Positions 46,449 to 54,937 of a stretch of DNA of 64,000 nucleotides are shown here, in pieces (the first letter of the stretch is position 1; each line of letters opens with the position of its first letter). The DNA is from JALYRV01 sp036675475 (lineage in GTDB: Bacteria; Acidobacteriota; Vicinamibacteria; Vicinamibacterales; SCN-69-37), in NCBI GenBank assembly GCA_036675475.1, contig JAKFEY010000037.1, positions 24,732 through 88,731 on the forward strand, given 5' to 3'. The notes beneath the pieces are model-generated. The model saw nothing but the letters and a program-made list of their open reading frames with translations. It ran no database searches and was not told the DNA's origin. The position numbers and the translations under genes are program-made.

Positions 46449-47128
46449 GACGGCTTCCTCAGCCAGCGCGAATGCACGCCGGCATTTACCGCAAGCGCGA
46501 TCACCATCAGGATCAGCCCGAGCGCCATCGCCCGCGCATCGTCACCCTTGGTGTGTTCGAGCGCGATGACAGTGGTGAGCGTGCGCGTTTCGCCGCGGAT
46601 GTTGCCGCCCAGAATGACGGCGGCGCCGAGTTCGGTGAACACGCGCGCGAAGGCGAGCAGCAGCGCCGACAGCACCGCGGTGTGCGCCTCACGCAGCAGG
46701 ACCCTGAGGCGCGTGACGCGTTCCAGACCCAGCGTTCTCGCCGTTTCGAAGGCCGCAGCCGGCAGCCGCTCAACCGCCACCATCGTCAGCGCGGCAACGA
46801 TGGGCACGGCGAGAATCGTCTGGCCCACGATCATGGCGACGCGCGTGTAGAGCAGATCCATCCAGCCGAGCGGCCCGCTTGCGCTCAGCGTGAAGTAGAG
46901 CAGCAGGCCGACGACGACGGTTGGGAGCGCGGTGAGGGTGTGAACGATGGAGGAGACGGCGCGGATCCAGCCGCCGCGCGCGTGCGCGAGCGCGTAGCCA
47001 AGAGGCACGCCGGCAATCGAGGCCAGCAGCAGCGCCGACAGCGACACGAACAGCGAGACGGCCGTGATCGACCAGACCTCGGGATCGCCCGACAGAATGA
47101 GTCGCAGCGCGTCGAGAAAGGCTGCCAT
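46445..47128 (-). CDS. tupB: tungstate/anion ABC importer permease
   Basis: 227-residue inner-membrane subunit with about five helices. The EAA-loop-like segment ERLPAAAFETARTLGLERVTRLRVLL contacts the ATPase (written with its natural breaks: AAAFETARTLG is the core). AFARVFTELGAAVILGGN is conserved in TupB/molybdate permeases. The frame continues far upstream into tupA but the ATG overlaps the tupA stop (ATGA). Confidence 0.88.
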   Translation of the reverse strand: MAAFLDALRLILSGDPEVWSITAVSLFVSLSALLLASIAGVPLGYALAHARGGWIRAVSSIVHTLTALPTVVVGLLLYFTLSASGPLGWMDLLYTRVAMIVGQTILAVPIVAALTMVAVERLPAAAFETARTLGLERVTRLRVLLREAHTAVLSALLLAFARVFTELGAAVILGGNIRGETRTLTTVIALEHTKGDDARAMALGLILMVIALAVNAGVHSRWLRKPS

Positions 47129-47961
47129 CAGCGGCGCACCGGCGCGGATTCGGGCGCGGCGTGATCGACACCAGGCGGCCACGGGAAGAAGGCGGGACGC
47201 CCGTTGATGCGAAAGGCCGCGATGCGCGCCTGGCCGTCGCCTTCGGCGAGCCAACGCGCGAAGCGGGCCGCAACCGTGACATGCGTGGGTCGCACGTTGG
47301 TGAGCACGGCCACCGCGTACGTGTTGACGAGCGCGGGATCGTCCGTAAACAGCGGCACCAGCGCGACCGCGTGCGACATCTGCGCCAGTGTGGCTTCGTC
47401 GCTCAGCACGTACCCTTCGCGCTGCGACGCGACGCGCAGTGTTGAGGACATGCCCTGTCCCGTCTCGATGAGCGCCGCGGCCTGCGGGCGCGTGCCGGCC
47501 GCCGACCACAGCGTGCGCTCGCGCACGTGCGTGCCCGACTCGTCGCCGCGCGAGACGAACAGCGCGCCGCTGCGCGCGATGCGCGTCATGGCACCGGCGG
47601 CCGATTCGGCGCGCGCGACACCAGCGGGATCGGCAGCGGGTCCCGCGATCACAAATCGGTTGAACATCACCTTGCGGTAATAGCGCAGGAGGCCGTCGTT
47701 GAAGAGCGCGCGCTCGCCGAGGGGCTCGTGTGTGAGCAGCACCGCCGCGTCGCCGCGCCGCGCGATTTGGAACGCCTGGCCGCTGCCGACGGCGATCGCC
47801 TGCACGTCCACGCCGGTCTCGCGCTCGAAGTGCGGCAGGATGGCCTCGAGCAGCCCCGAATTGTCGACGCTGGTCGTCGTCGCGATGCGCAGAGTGCCGG
47901 GGTCGCGCCCGCAGGCGCAGACCAGCGCCAGCGCCGCCGCCGCAGATATCAGCCGTCTCAT
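47128..47961 (-). CDS. tupA: tungstate/anion-binding lipoprotein
   Basis: About 277-residue solute-binding protein. A signal peptide with probable lipobox (ALVCAC) precedes the TupA hallmark ATTTSVDNSGLL. SRGDESGTHVRE is the oxyanion-contacting segment. Tungstate would feed enzymes such as formate dehydrogenases or aldehyde oxidoreductases. The ATG used follows an in-frame TTG by one codon. Confidence 0.88.
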   Translation of the reverse strand: MRRLISAAAALALVCACGRDPGTLRIATTTSVDNSGLLEAILPHFERETGVDVQAIAVGSGQAFQIARRGDAAVLLTHEPLGERALFNDGLLRYYRKVMFNRFVIAGPAADPAGVARAESAAGAMTRIARSGALFVSRGDESGTHVRERTLWSAAGTRPQAAALIETGQGMSSTLRVASQREGYVLSDEATLAQMSHAVALVPLFTDDPALVNTYAVAVLTNVRPTHVTVAARFARWLAEGDGQARIAAFRINGRPAFFPWPPGVDHAAPESAPVRR

Positions 47962-47981
47962 CAAGTGGATAGAATCATGCC

Positions 47982-48533
47982 ATGCAGACTGCCGGGCTGC
48001 TCGAAGAACTCGATGCCATCCGCCGCCGCACCGCCGCGCTGCTCGAGAGCGTGCCCGAGGGAGACGGCTTCACGTGGCAGCCGCACGACGGCCGCGGCTG
48101 GAGCGTGGGGCAGTGCCTCGAGCACCTCAATCACATGAACCGCCTCTACTTCGGCGCGGTGCGCGCCGCCCTGTCGCGCGCGAGCCGCGCGGCCGCTCCG
48201 GTTACCGCGCCGATTCGCAGTACCTGGTTCGGCCGCAAGTTCGCCGCGTTGATGGAGCCGGGGACGAGGAAGATGCGCGCGCCGAAGCCGGCGGCGCCGC
48301 TCGCGATTCGCAGCCGCGCCGAAGTCGTCGGCGACTTCCTGCGCGGGCTCAACGAAATCGAAGCCGCGCTCAAAGACGCCGCGACCATCGACCTGAACCG
48401 CCCGACGTTTGCGAGCCCGTTCTTCAAACTGTCGCGCGTCCGCGCCGGCACCGGCCTCCGCATCCTCCTCGCCCACATGCGCCGCCACCTGCACCAGGCC
48501 GAACAGGTCATCGCCATGCACCGGGTGCGCTGA
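47982..48533 (+). CDS. DinB-family four-helix protein
   Basis: 183 residues, DinB_2 type. The first ligand region is WSVGQCLEHLNHMNRLYFGA; the C-terminal AHMRRHLHQAEQVIA carries the paired histidines. Divergent from tupA over 20 bases. No specific reaction can be given. Confidence 0.88.
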   Translation: MQTAGLLEELDAIRRRTAALLESVPEGDGFTWQPHDGRGWSVGQCLEHLNHMNRLYFGAVRAALSRASRAAAPVTAPIRSTWFGRKFAALMEPGTRKMRAPKPAAPLAIRSRAEVVGDFLRGLNEIEAALKDAATIDLNRPTFASPFFKLSRVRAGTGLRILLAHMRRHLHQAEQVIAMHRVR

Positions 48534-48552
48534 ACGCACGGCGCTCGCTTAC

Positions 48553-48628
48553 GCCGGACGCGAGGTATTTCCGCCCGCCTCCTCTGCGCTCGGATCAAGT
48601 CGGCGGGCAGAAACACCTCGCATCCGGC
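48553..48628 (-). repeat. 27-bp near-perfect hairpin
   Basis: Arms 48553-48579 and 48602-48628 differ at three positions. All three are C/A mismatches on the plus strand, hence G-U pairs on the minus strand, so the helix is continuous only in minus-strand RNA. The loop is 22 bases. It lies in the 311-base gap between the DinB and UbiB-like genes, directly before structured element copy 2. Confidence 0.6.
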
Positions 48629-48662
48629 CACGCTCGCGGGGAGGTCTGCGCGCAGGGGCGGC

Positions 48663-48775
48663 GTCCGGTGTTCCGACGCGACGCCGTTAAAAAGACGACG
48701 GAGCGACCGCTCCTTGGCGCGACTCGCCTCGGCGGCGCTGAGGAATACCGGACCAAGCCCCGAGCATCAGTCGCA
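48663..48775 (+). repeat. structured dispersed element, copy 2
   Basis: The stem pairs 48663-48674 with 48742-48753 (12 bp, one G-U at the same place as copy 1). It is continued by two shorter inner helices to 48686/48730. Apical blocks GTTAAAAAGACG, CGGAGCGACC and CGACTCGCCTCG match copy 1. One stem pair is T-A in copy 1 and C-G here, a compensatory change. It ends about 70 bases before the UbiB-like start. Nothing else is visible in this gap. Confidence 0.6.
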
Positions 48776-48844
48776 CCCATCGCGGCCGACGTTGACACAG
48801 GTCCCGCGCCCCCTTCTGGCACGGCCCTTGATACGGTCGAGCCT

Positions 48845-50545
48845 GTGGGTCTTTCTGCATCTCCCGACCGGCTCAAGCGTTATGCGGGCATGGCCCGCCT
48901 TCTGTACAAATACGGCAATAACGACGCGGTAAAGCAGGCGGGGCTCGAAGACGCGCTGCTGGCCGAGGACCGGCGCGCCGAGGACGAGAAGCGCGGCAAG
49001 GACGCGCCTGTCGATCCCGCGGCGAAGGAGCTGGCCGACGACCTGGAGCGGCTCGGGCCTGCCTACATCAAGCTGGGGCAGCTGCTGTCGACGCGCGGCG
49101 ATCTGCTGCCGCCGCAATACCTCGATGCGCTCGCGCGCCTGCAGGACAAGGTCGAGCCGTTCTCGTTTGCCGAGGTCGAGAAGATCGTCGAAGAGGAGCT
49201 CGGCTTCCGTCTGTCGAAAGGCTTCGAGTCGTTCGACGCGAAGCCGCTTGCGGCGGCGTCACTCGGGCAGGTGCACCGCGCCACGCTGCGCGACGGGCGC
49301 CAGGTGGCCGTCAAGGTGCAGCGCCCGACCGCGCGCGCGCAGGTCGCCGACGACCTCAACGCCTTCGGCGACATCGCCGACTTTCTCGATCGCCGCACCG
49401 ACATCGGCCGCCGCATGTCGTTCTCCGACGTCGTCGACGAGTTCCGCCGCACGATTCTCGAAGAGCTCGACTACCGCCGCGAGGCGCAGAACCTCGCCAC
49501 GCTGAAGGCGAACCTGGCGCGCTTCCGGCGCATCTTCATTCCCGCGCCCATCGACGACTACACGAGCAGCCGCGTGCTCACGATGGAATATGTGCCCGGC
49601 CACAAGATCACCAAGCTCAATCCGGTGGTGCGGGTGGACATCGACGGCGCGGCGCTGGCCGAAGAGCTGTTCCGCGCGTATCTGCGGCAGATCATCATCG
49701 ACGGCTTCTTCCATGCCGATCCGCACCCGGGCAACGTGTTTCTGACCGACGATGGGCGGATTGCGCTGCTGGATCTGGGAATGGTCAGCCGGCTGTCGTC
49801 GAGCAAGCAGGACGAGCTGCTGAAGCTGCTGATGGCGGTGGCCGAAGGCCGCGGCGAGCAGGCGGCCGAGATCGCGATCCGCATGGGGCACAAGCTCGAG
49901 GACTTCGATCGCGAAGCCATCGAGAAGCAGGTCGTCGACATGGTCACGCGCTATCAGGACGCGCGGCTGCACGAAGTGCAGGCCGGGGCCGTGGTGATGC
50001 AGATCTCGCGGATTGCGGGCATGCACGGCATGCGGTTGCCCAGCGACCTGTCGATGCTGGGCAAGGCGCTGCTCAACCTGGATGAAGTCGGCCGCACGCT
50101 CGCGCCGAACTTCGACGTGCAGGGATCGATTCGCCGCAACGCCGCCGACCTGATGCAGGAGCGCGTGCGCCGCAGCTTCTCGGCGGCCAACATGTTCGGC
50201 ACCGCGCTCGAGATGAAGCAGTTCGTCGAGCAGCTGCCGGCGCGCGTGAACCGCGCGTTCGACGCCGTCGCGAACAACGAGGTGCGCATCAAGATGGAGG
50301 TTATCGACGAGGGCGCGCTCATCGAGGGCTTCCAGAAGATTGCGAACCGGATCACGCTCGGCGTCATCCTGGCCGCGCTGATCATCGGCGCCGCGATGCT
50401 GATGCGCGTGGAGACGTCGTTCCGGATCCTCGGCTATCCCGGCTTCGCGATGCTGTTCTTCCTGGTTGCCGCCGGCGGCGGCATGTGGCTCGCGTATTCG
50501 ATTCTCACCGGCGACAGACACGCCAAGAAGAAGCCAGGCAGGTAG
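48845..50545 (+). CDS. ubiB: ABC1/UbiB-family atypical kinase
   Basis: 566 residues. Diagnostic features are the KxGQ motif in LGPAYIKLGQLLSTR, an Ala-rich loop AAASLGQVHRA replacing the Gly-rich loop, and VAVKVQRP (ATP lysine). The catalytic loop is GFFHADPHPGNVF and the DFG equivalent is LLDLGMV. Two C-terminal membrane helices anchor it. The family supports quinone synthesis and membrane lipid homeostasis. The GTG start is the first plausible one after the repeat region; an internal ATG at GMARLLY is possible. Confidence 0.9.
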   Translation: MGLSASPDRLKRYAGMARLLYKYGNNDAVKQAGLEDALLAEDRRAEDEKRGKDAPVDPAAKELADDLERLGPAYIKLGQLLSTRGDLLPPQYLDALARLQDKVEPFSFAEVEKIVEEELGFRLSKGFESFDAKPLAAASLGQVHRATLRDGRQVAVKVQRPTARAQVADDLNAFGDIADFLDRRTDIGRRMSFSDVVDEFRRTILEELDYRREAQNLATLKANLARFRRIFIPAPIDDYTSSRVLTMEYVPGHKITKLNPVVRVDIDGAALAEELFRAYLRQIIIDGFFHADPHPGNVFLTDDGRIALLDLGMVSRLSSSKQDELLKLLMAVAEGRGEQAAEIAIRMGHKLEDFDREAIEKQVVDMVTRYQDARLHEVQAGAVVMQISRIAGMHGMRLPSDLSMLGKALLNLDEVGRTLAPNFDVQGSIRRNAADLMQERVRRSFSAANMFGTALEMKQFVEQLPARVNRAFDAVANNEVRIKMEVIDEGALIEGFQKIANRITLGVILAALIIGAAMLMRVETSFRILGYPGFAMLFFLVAAGGGMWLAYSILTGDRHAKKKPGR

Positions 50546-51505
50546 ATGCGCCGCCTTCTCGCCGCCCTTCTGCTGGCCGCGGCGCCGGCCGTGGCCGCGT
50601 GCAACAACGACGCCCCGCCGCCGCCGGCCGTGCCCGAGGCTGCGGCACGCTCCACCGCGGGCGGCGGCGTCGAGGATGCGGAGGTCAGGCCCGGCGAGCT
50701 GCCGCGCAAGCCCGGCTCGCTGCGCTTCGCGGTCATCGGCGACACCGGCCGCGGCGACCGCCATCAATACATGACCGCCGCGAAGATGATCGAGTGGCGG
50801 CAGTGGTTCGACTATTCGTTCGTGCTGATGCTTGGCGACAACATCTATGGCGACTCCGGCTCGAAGGAGGCCTACGCGCAGCGCTTCGAGCGTCCCTATA
50901 AGCCGCTCATCGACGCCGGTGTGCCGTTCTACGCCGCGCTCGGCAACCACGATCCAGCCGGGCAGGAGAACTACCCGCTGTTCAACATGAACGGCCGCCG
51001 CTATTACGCGTTCGAGAAGGAGGAGGGCAGCCTGCGTCCGCTGTTCTCACGGAAGGTGCTGTTTCTCGCCATCGACACCGTGAACCTCACGCGGCAGCAA
51101 CTCAACTGGGTGGACCGTACGCTCGAGGATGCCGATGCCGACTGGCAGATCGCCTTCTATCACCATCCGCTCTACACCTCGGGCCGCTATCAGTTCGGCG
51201 CGTCGAAGATGCGCGCGGCGCTCGAGCCCATCTTCGTCCGCCATAAGGTGGATGTGGGCCTGAGCGGCCACGAGCATTTCTACGAGCGCATCACGCCGCA
51301 GAACGGCGTGCAGTACTTCATCAGCGGCGCCGGCGGCGCGCTGCGGCTCAACGACATCCGCCGCTCGGGATGGACGGCGGCCGGCTTCGACACCGACACG
51401 CACTTCATGCTGATGGAGATCGCGGGCGACACGCTCTACTTCCTGGCGATCAGCCGCAAGGGCGAGATTATCGACTGGGGGTCGGTGCGCAGGAACGAGT
51501 CCTGA
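50546..51505 (+). CDS. metallophosphoesterase lipoprotein
   Basis: 319 residues. The signal peptide ends in a lipobox (AVAAC). After a Pro/Ala-rich spacer comes a calcineurin-like phosphoesterase with metal ligands in VIGDTGRGD, LGDNIYGDSG, LGNHDPAG, FYHHPLYTSG and LSGHEHFYER. This is a purple-acid-phosphatase-like set. It follows ubiB without a gap. It is probably periplasmic; substrate unknown. The 3' end overlaps the convergent gene by 38 bases. Confidence 0.9.
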   Translation: MRRLLAALLLAAAPAVAACNNDAPPPPAVPEAAARSTAGGGVEDAEVRPGELPRKPGSLRFAVIGDTGRGDRHQYMTAAKMIEWRQWFDYSFVLMLGDNIYGDSGSKEAYAQRFERPYKPLIDAGVPFYAALGNHDPAGQENYPLFNMNGRRYYAFEKEEGSLRPLFSRKVLFLAIDTVNLTRQQLNWVDRTLEDADADWQIAFYHHPLYTSGRYQFGASKMRAALEPIFVRHKVDVGLSGHEHFYERITPQNGVQYFISGAGGALRLNDIRRSGWTAAGFDTDTHFMLMEIAGDTLYFLAISRKGEIIDWGSVRRNES

Positions 51506-52568
51506 TCGCCGCCACTTTCTCGAGGAACGCATCCACCCACGGCTGCACGTTGGCGGCGCCCACGCGGCCGGTTTCGGCGTCGGGAAAGTTCGACGACAGG
51601 AACAGGTTCGCGATATCCACCGCGTCGTACGCGCCGAGCCGCTCGGCCACCAGCGCGCGCCCCTCTTCGGAAATCTCCACGTCCTGGAACGTCGCGCCGC
51701 GGTACGGCATGTTGGTCATCGACACCATGCAGCCCTCGGGGTCGCGCCAGATGGGCGCGTGCTTCCAGCCGAGATAGTCCACCTTCTTCGGCCCGAACGT
51801 CGCGCCGAGATCCTGCAGCATCAGCACGGGCGACGCGCACGGCTCGGCGCTGTCGTCGCCGGTGTCGCCGAGGCAAATCAACCGCTGGTTCGTGGTCTTG
51901 TTGTCCCAGTGCGCGAGGAATACCGCCATCAGGCGCAGCGCGTCCACCTCGCCGCGCGAGGCGCCGCCGCGCGCGGGGTCGACCTCCGCCAGCTCGTAGA
52001 AGCCCCAGCCTTCGTGGCCATCCACTTCAAAGGCGCGCGCCTCGTGCTTGCGCTCGACAGCCGCCCGCGCGAAGTCCGCGTACTCCGTGTAATCAAGGAA
52101 CTGATCGAGCAGCCCCGCCACGAAAAACCACTCGGCCACCTGGCGCGAACGATAGGGCGATCGCGGGCAGCCGTAGCAGCGCACGCGATTGACGATGGAC
52201 ATGCGATCGGCGGCGAAGCCCATGGCCGACAGCAGGCGTGTGGCCGCCACCTCGCCGGGAATCTCGGGATTGATCCCGTACTTCACCTTTACGACCGTGC
52301 CGTCCGCCAGCCGGCAATCGAACTTCGGCGTCGTCCCCGTCGTCGTCTTGGGCTCGTAGCGGCACTCGACGTCGGCGCCGGCGGCCGACGGCATGTCGGC
52401 GCTCGGGCCGTCGCGCACGAACACCTTTGCGCGCGCAATCGTGTCGGCGCGCACGCGCCAGCCCTCGGAGCCGACCGGCACCTCGGGCACGTGGTACCGG
52501 TCGTATGCCATGTGCCCGACGGGCAGGGCCACTGCGAGGGCCACGAGCGCGAACAGCGCCTTTTTCAC
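51468..52568 (-). CDS. membrane-anchored protein with kinase-like catalytic motifs, unknown function
   Basis: About 366 residues from the GTG (52568). That start gives a textbook N-terminal hydrophobic anchor or signal (VKKALFALVALAVALPVGHMA) and has GGAAG just upstream. ATGs at 52598 and 52628 are alternatives; the last overlaps the divergent start. The body shows a kinase-like order: VVKVKYG (candidate ATP lysine), PEIPGEVAATRLL (candidate helix-C glutamate), AHWDNKTTN (matches HxDxKxxN) and LQDLGATFG (matches DxG). A CYGC pair suggests a disulfide or metal. I infer an extracytoplasmic or atypical kinase fold; no named family is recognised. Confidence 0.6.
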   Translation of the reverse strand: MKKALFALVALAVALPVGHMAYDRYHVPEVPVGSEGWRVRADTIARAKVFVRDGPSADMPSAAGADVECRYEPKTTTGTTPKFDCRLADGTVVKVKYGINPEIPGEVAATRLLSAMGFAADRMSIVNRVRCYGCPRSPYRSRQVAEWFFVAGLLDQFLDYTEYADFARAAVERKHEARAFEVDGHEGWGFYELAEVDPARGGASRGEVDALRLMAVFLAHWDNKTTNQRLICLGDTGDDSAEPCASPVLMLQDLGATFGPKKVDYLGWKHAPIWRDPEGCMVSMTNMPYRGATFQDVEISEEGRALVAERLGAYDAVDIANLFLSSNFPDAETGRVGAANVQPWVDAFLEKVAAIRTRSCAPTPSR

Positions 52569-52626
52569 CGGCTTCCAGCAGAGCAATTCGCAGGCCATCC
52601 GGGGCGGGAGGGGCGTCCCCGGGGGC

Positions 52627-53439
52627 ATGAATATTGAGATAGGGCGGGCGATGCGTCAGGACATGCGGGGTGGAATCGAGGCCATGGCCCGAACGGGCTT
52701 TGTCGCCAAGGGCGTGGTGTATCTGCTTTTAGGCTTTCTGGGAGCCAAGGCCGCCTTCGGCTCCTCTGAGGTCGCCTCCACCGACAAGGCGCTCCTCGCA
52801 GTTCTCGGCGCGCCCCTCGGCCGGGTGATGCTCACGGTGCTGGCCATCGGCCTGGCCTGGTATGCCGTGTGGCGCTTCATCGAGGCCTTCGGCGACGCGA
52901 ACGGCAAGGGCACCGACCCCAAAGGCCTCGCCGCGCGCAGCATTTACATCGCCAGCGGCGTGATTTACGCGGCGCTGGCCCTCGACGCCGCGGCCATCCT
53001 GCTGCGGTGGGACAACGACAGCGGAGAAGTGCGGTCGTTTGCCGCCGCCTTTCTGCAGGGGCCGCTGGCCCTCGCCGCCGGCCTCGGCCTCGTCGTCTAC
53101 GGGCTCTATCAACTGTGGAAAGGCCTGTCGGGGAAGTTGAGCAAGCAGCTCAATGAAGGGCAGGCGCGGCGCGAAGCCGGCAAATGGCTCATCGCGATCA
53201 GCCGCATCGGCCTTGCCGGACGCGGCCTCGTCTTCATCGTGCTCGGCGTGTGGCTCTTGATGAACCCGGCGTCGGGCCCGTCGATGGCATCATCTTCCGG
53301 CGGCGCCGCCGGCTCGCTCCGCATCGTCAGCCGCCTGCCGCAAGGCGAAACCTTCCTCGCCTTCGCCGCCTTCGGCCTCATGGCTTACGGCGGCTACCAG
53401 CTGGTGCACTCGAGGTACCGACGGATACGAGTTCCCTGA
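52627..53439 (+). CDS. DUF1206 membrane protein
   Basis: 270 residues with the three tandem two-helix repeats of DUF1206, each starting with a motif like ARTGFVAKGVVYLLLG, ARSIYIASGVIYAALAL or SRIGLAGRGLVFIVLG. Function unknown. ATG start; the divergent kinase-like gene begins within 60 bases. Confidence 0.88.
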   Translation: MNIEIGRAMRQDMRGGIEAMARTGFVAKGVVYLLLGFLGAKAAFGSSEVASTDKALLAVLGAPLGRVMLTVLAIGLAWYAVWRFIEAFGDANGKGTDPKGLAARSIYIASGVIYAALALDAAAILLRWDNDSGEVRSFAAAFLQGPLALAAGLGLVVYGLYQLWKGLSGKLSKQLNEGQARREAGKWLIAISRIGLAGRGLVFIVLGVWLLMNPASGPSMASSSGGAAGSLRIVSRLPQGETFLAFAAFGLMAYGGYQLVHSRYRRIRVP

Positions 53440-53443
53440 AAAC

Positions 53444-53698
53444 GTGCGGGCACGGAAGATGCCCTCCGCCTCGGGCGTGACTCCAGGCGAACTCCGCGAA
53501 CGCATCACCGGTTGGGCCGTCGACGTTGGTCATCTCGTGAGCCCTCTATTCCTTCTGCGAGGCGCCGCCACCGCGCGCGCCCTGGATGAAGGCCGCCAGC
53601 TGACGCGCATCCTGGCAAAGTCGCGCGAAACCGCCCAGGATTCGCGAGAACCTATCCAGAAAAGGCAAAGGACGCCAGAAAGACCAGGCGCCCAATGA
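53444..53698 (+). CDS. possible small ORF, weakly supported
   Basis: An 84-codon frame with moderately normal codon use in its middle (a hydrophobic stretch VGHLVSPLFLLRGAAT, then a charged tail). There is no ribosome-binding site and no recognisable family. It fills most of the 297-base gap after the DUF1206 gene. It may be a small protein or plain intergenic DNA; apart from the heptamer repeat I see nothing else there. Confidence 0.25.
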   Translation: MRARKMPSASGVTPGELRERITGWAVDVGHLVSPLFLLRGAATARALDEGRQLTRILAKSRETAQDSREPIQKRQRTPERPGAQ

Positions 53699-53739
53699 TC
53701 AATAAACAATGCTATTTACAATTTACAACTTACGTTTCA
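53699..53739. repeat. AT-rich heptamer tandem repeat
   Basis: Units CAATAAA, (CAATG), CTATTTA, CAATTTA, CAACTTA, CGTTTCA show period 7 in an otherwise GC-rich genome. It ends in the stop codon of the amidoligase-like gene. Confidence 0.55.
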
Positions 53740-54936
53740 GCGTACGTACGGGAGCACGTCGTCGAACGGCATGACGACGGTGTGTCCGTTGTCTTCGCGT
53801 TTGAAGACGATGCGCGACCAGCCTTTGATGCCGGTGGGGATGTAGGACGCGCCGGCGATGGTGAGGCGGTCGCCGGCGAGCGCGCGCATGAGGACGCGTT
53901 CGTAGCGCGACTCGGCCACGAGCGGCGCGGGGAAGAGATCTTCCCATTCACAGAGGCGTCCGGCGTCTTCGTACGCGGCGGGGCGATCGGGCAGGTCGAG
54001 CAGTGACGGCGCGTGGCCGCTCAGCACCGATCGAATCAGCCTGAAGGAGAACGGATCGGCGATCGCCGAGATCGCTTTGCGGAACTCGACGAACACGCGG
54101 CGCGCGAGGCGGCGCAGGCTCCAGTGCGTGAGGCGGCCGTCGACGCGCACCGGCCAGCGCGCGTCGTTCGGGCTCGTCGCGAACGGGTTGTCGGGATAGC
54201 AGCTGAAGCGCGCGAGCCAGCCTTTGCGCGACGTGTGCGCGCAGGGCGAGAAGCCGTCGATGACGGGAACGTTGCGCGCGGCCAGCGCCTCGAGCGACAG
54301 GTCGTCCCACGTCGACACTTCGCGCACGATGCCGGTGATGAGCGTGCCGGCCGCAATCATGAGCGACGAGCTCGGCGTGAAGTCCACGGTCACCTCGATG
54401 CGGTCGCCGCGCGGCCGCACCCCGACGCCGGTGGACTGGCGGTTGGCCGCCAGCAGCATCACGGGCGCCGGCAGGATGAACGTGAGCAGCCGCGCCATGG
54501 CGTGCAGCCGCGCGCGCGCGTCGCGGCCGTGCCCGTCGGCCGACACGTTGTAATGCGCGCTGAAGCCCGCGAGCTGCGCGTGGCGGCCGGTGCGCGCTTC
54601 CCACGCGTCGAGCTCCTCGCGCACGAAGTGCAGCGACGACCAGAGCGAGCGCCCCGCGCGCACCATGCAGCCGCGCTCGATCTCCACGATGGGCGTGGCA
54701 AGCTCGATGACGCCGGTGTCGAAGTAGATCGCCCCGCCGGTTGGCAGGTGGTACGACGTGCCGGTGCGGTGCACCAGCGGCGTGCGGATGAAATCGCGCG
54801 GATCGGCGAACAGCTGCTCGGGCTTGATCTGATCGCCGTCGACGACCAGCGCAAACTCCGCCTCGAGGCCGACGGCCGCAAGGCTGAGCGGGGCGCCGGT
54901 CCGTTCGCGCCCTTTGCCGGGTTTGCGCGTGCTCAT
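53737..54936 (-). CDS. carboxylate-amine ligase-like (GCS/amidoligase superfamily) protein
   Basis: 399 residues. The N-terminal VGLEAEFALVVDG matches the metal/ATP-binding GxExE start of glutamate-cysteine-ligase-type amidoligases. FDTGVIELATPIVEIERG, HYNVSADGHG and SLMIAAGTLITG fit the same fold. It probably makes an amide bond between a carboxylate and an amine or peptide (inference). It is third in a tightly packed operon after a beta-lactamase-fold protein and an M15-like protein, only one base after the latter. Confidence 0.6.
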   Translation of the reverse strand: MSTRKPGKGRERTGAPLSLAAVGLEAEFALVVDGDQIKPEQLFADPRDFIRTPLVHRTGTSYHLPTGGAIYFDTGVIELATPIVEIERGCMVRAGRSLWSSLHFVREELDAWEARTGRHAQLAGFSAHYNVSADGHGRDARARLHAMARLLTFILPAPVMLLAANRQSTGVGVRPRGDRIEVTVDFTPSSSLMIAAGTLITGIVREVSTWDDLSLEALAARNVPVIDGFSPCAHTSRKGWLARFSCYPDNPFATSPNDARWPVRVDGRLTHWSLRRLARRVFVEFRKAISAIADPFSFRLIRSVLSGHAPSLLDLPDRPAAYEDAGRLCEWEDLFPAPLVAESRYERVLMRALAGDRLTIAGASYIPTGIKGWSRIVFKREDNGHTVVMPFDDVLPYVR

Positions 54937-54937
54937 G

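Noticed and set aside
47699..48844. Upstream extension of the UbiB-like frame
   Set aside because: Runs through tupA antisense, the DinB gene in another frame and non-coding repeats; translation is Arg/Pro-rich.
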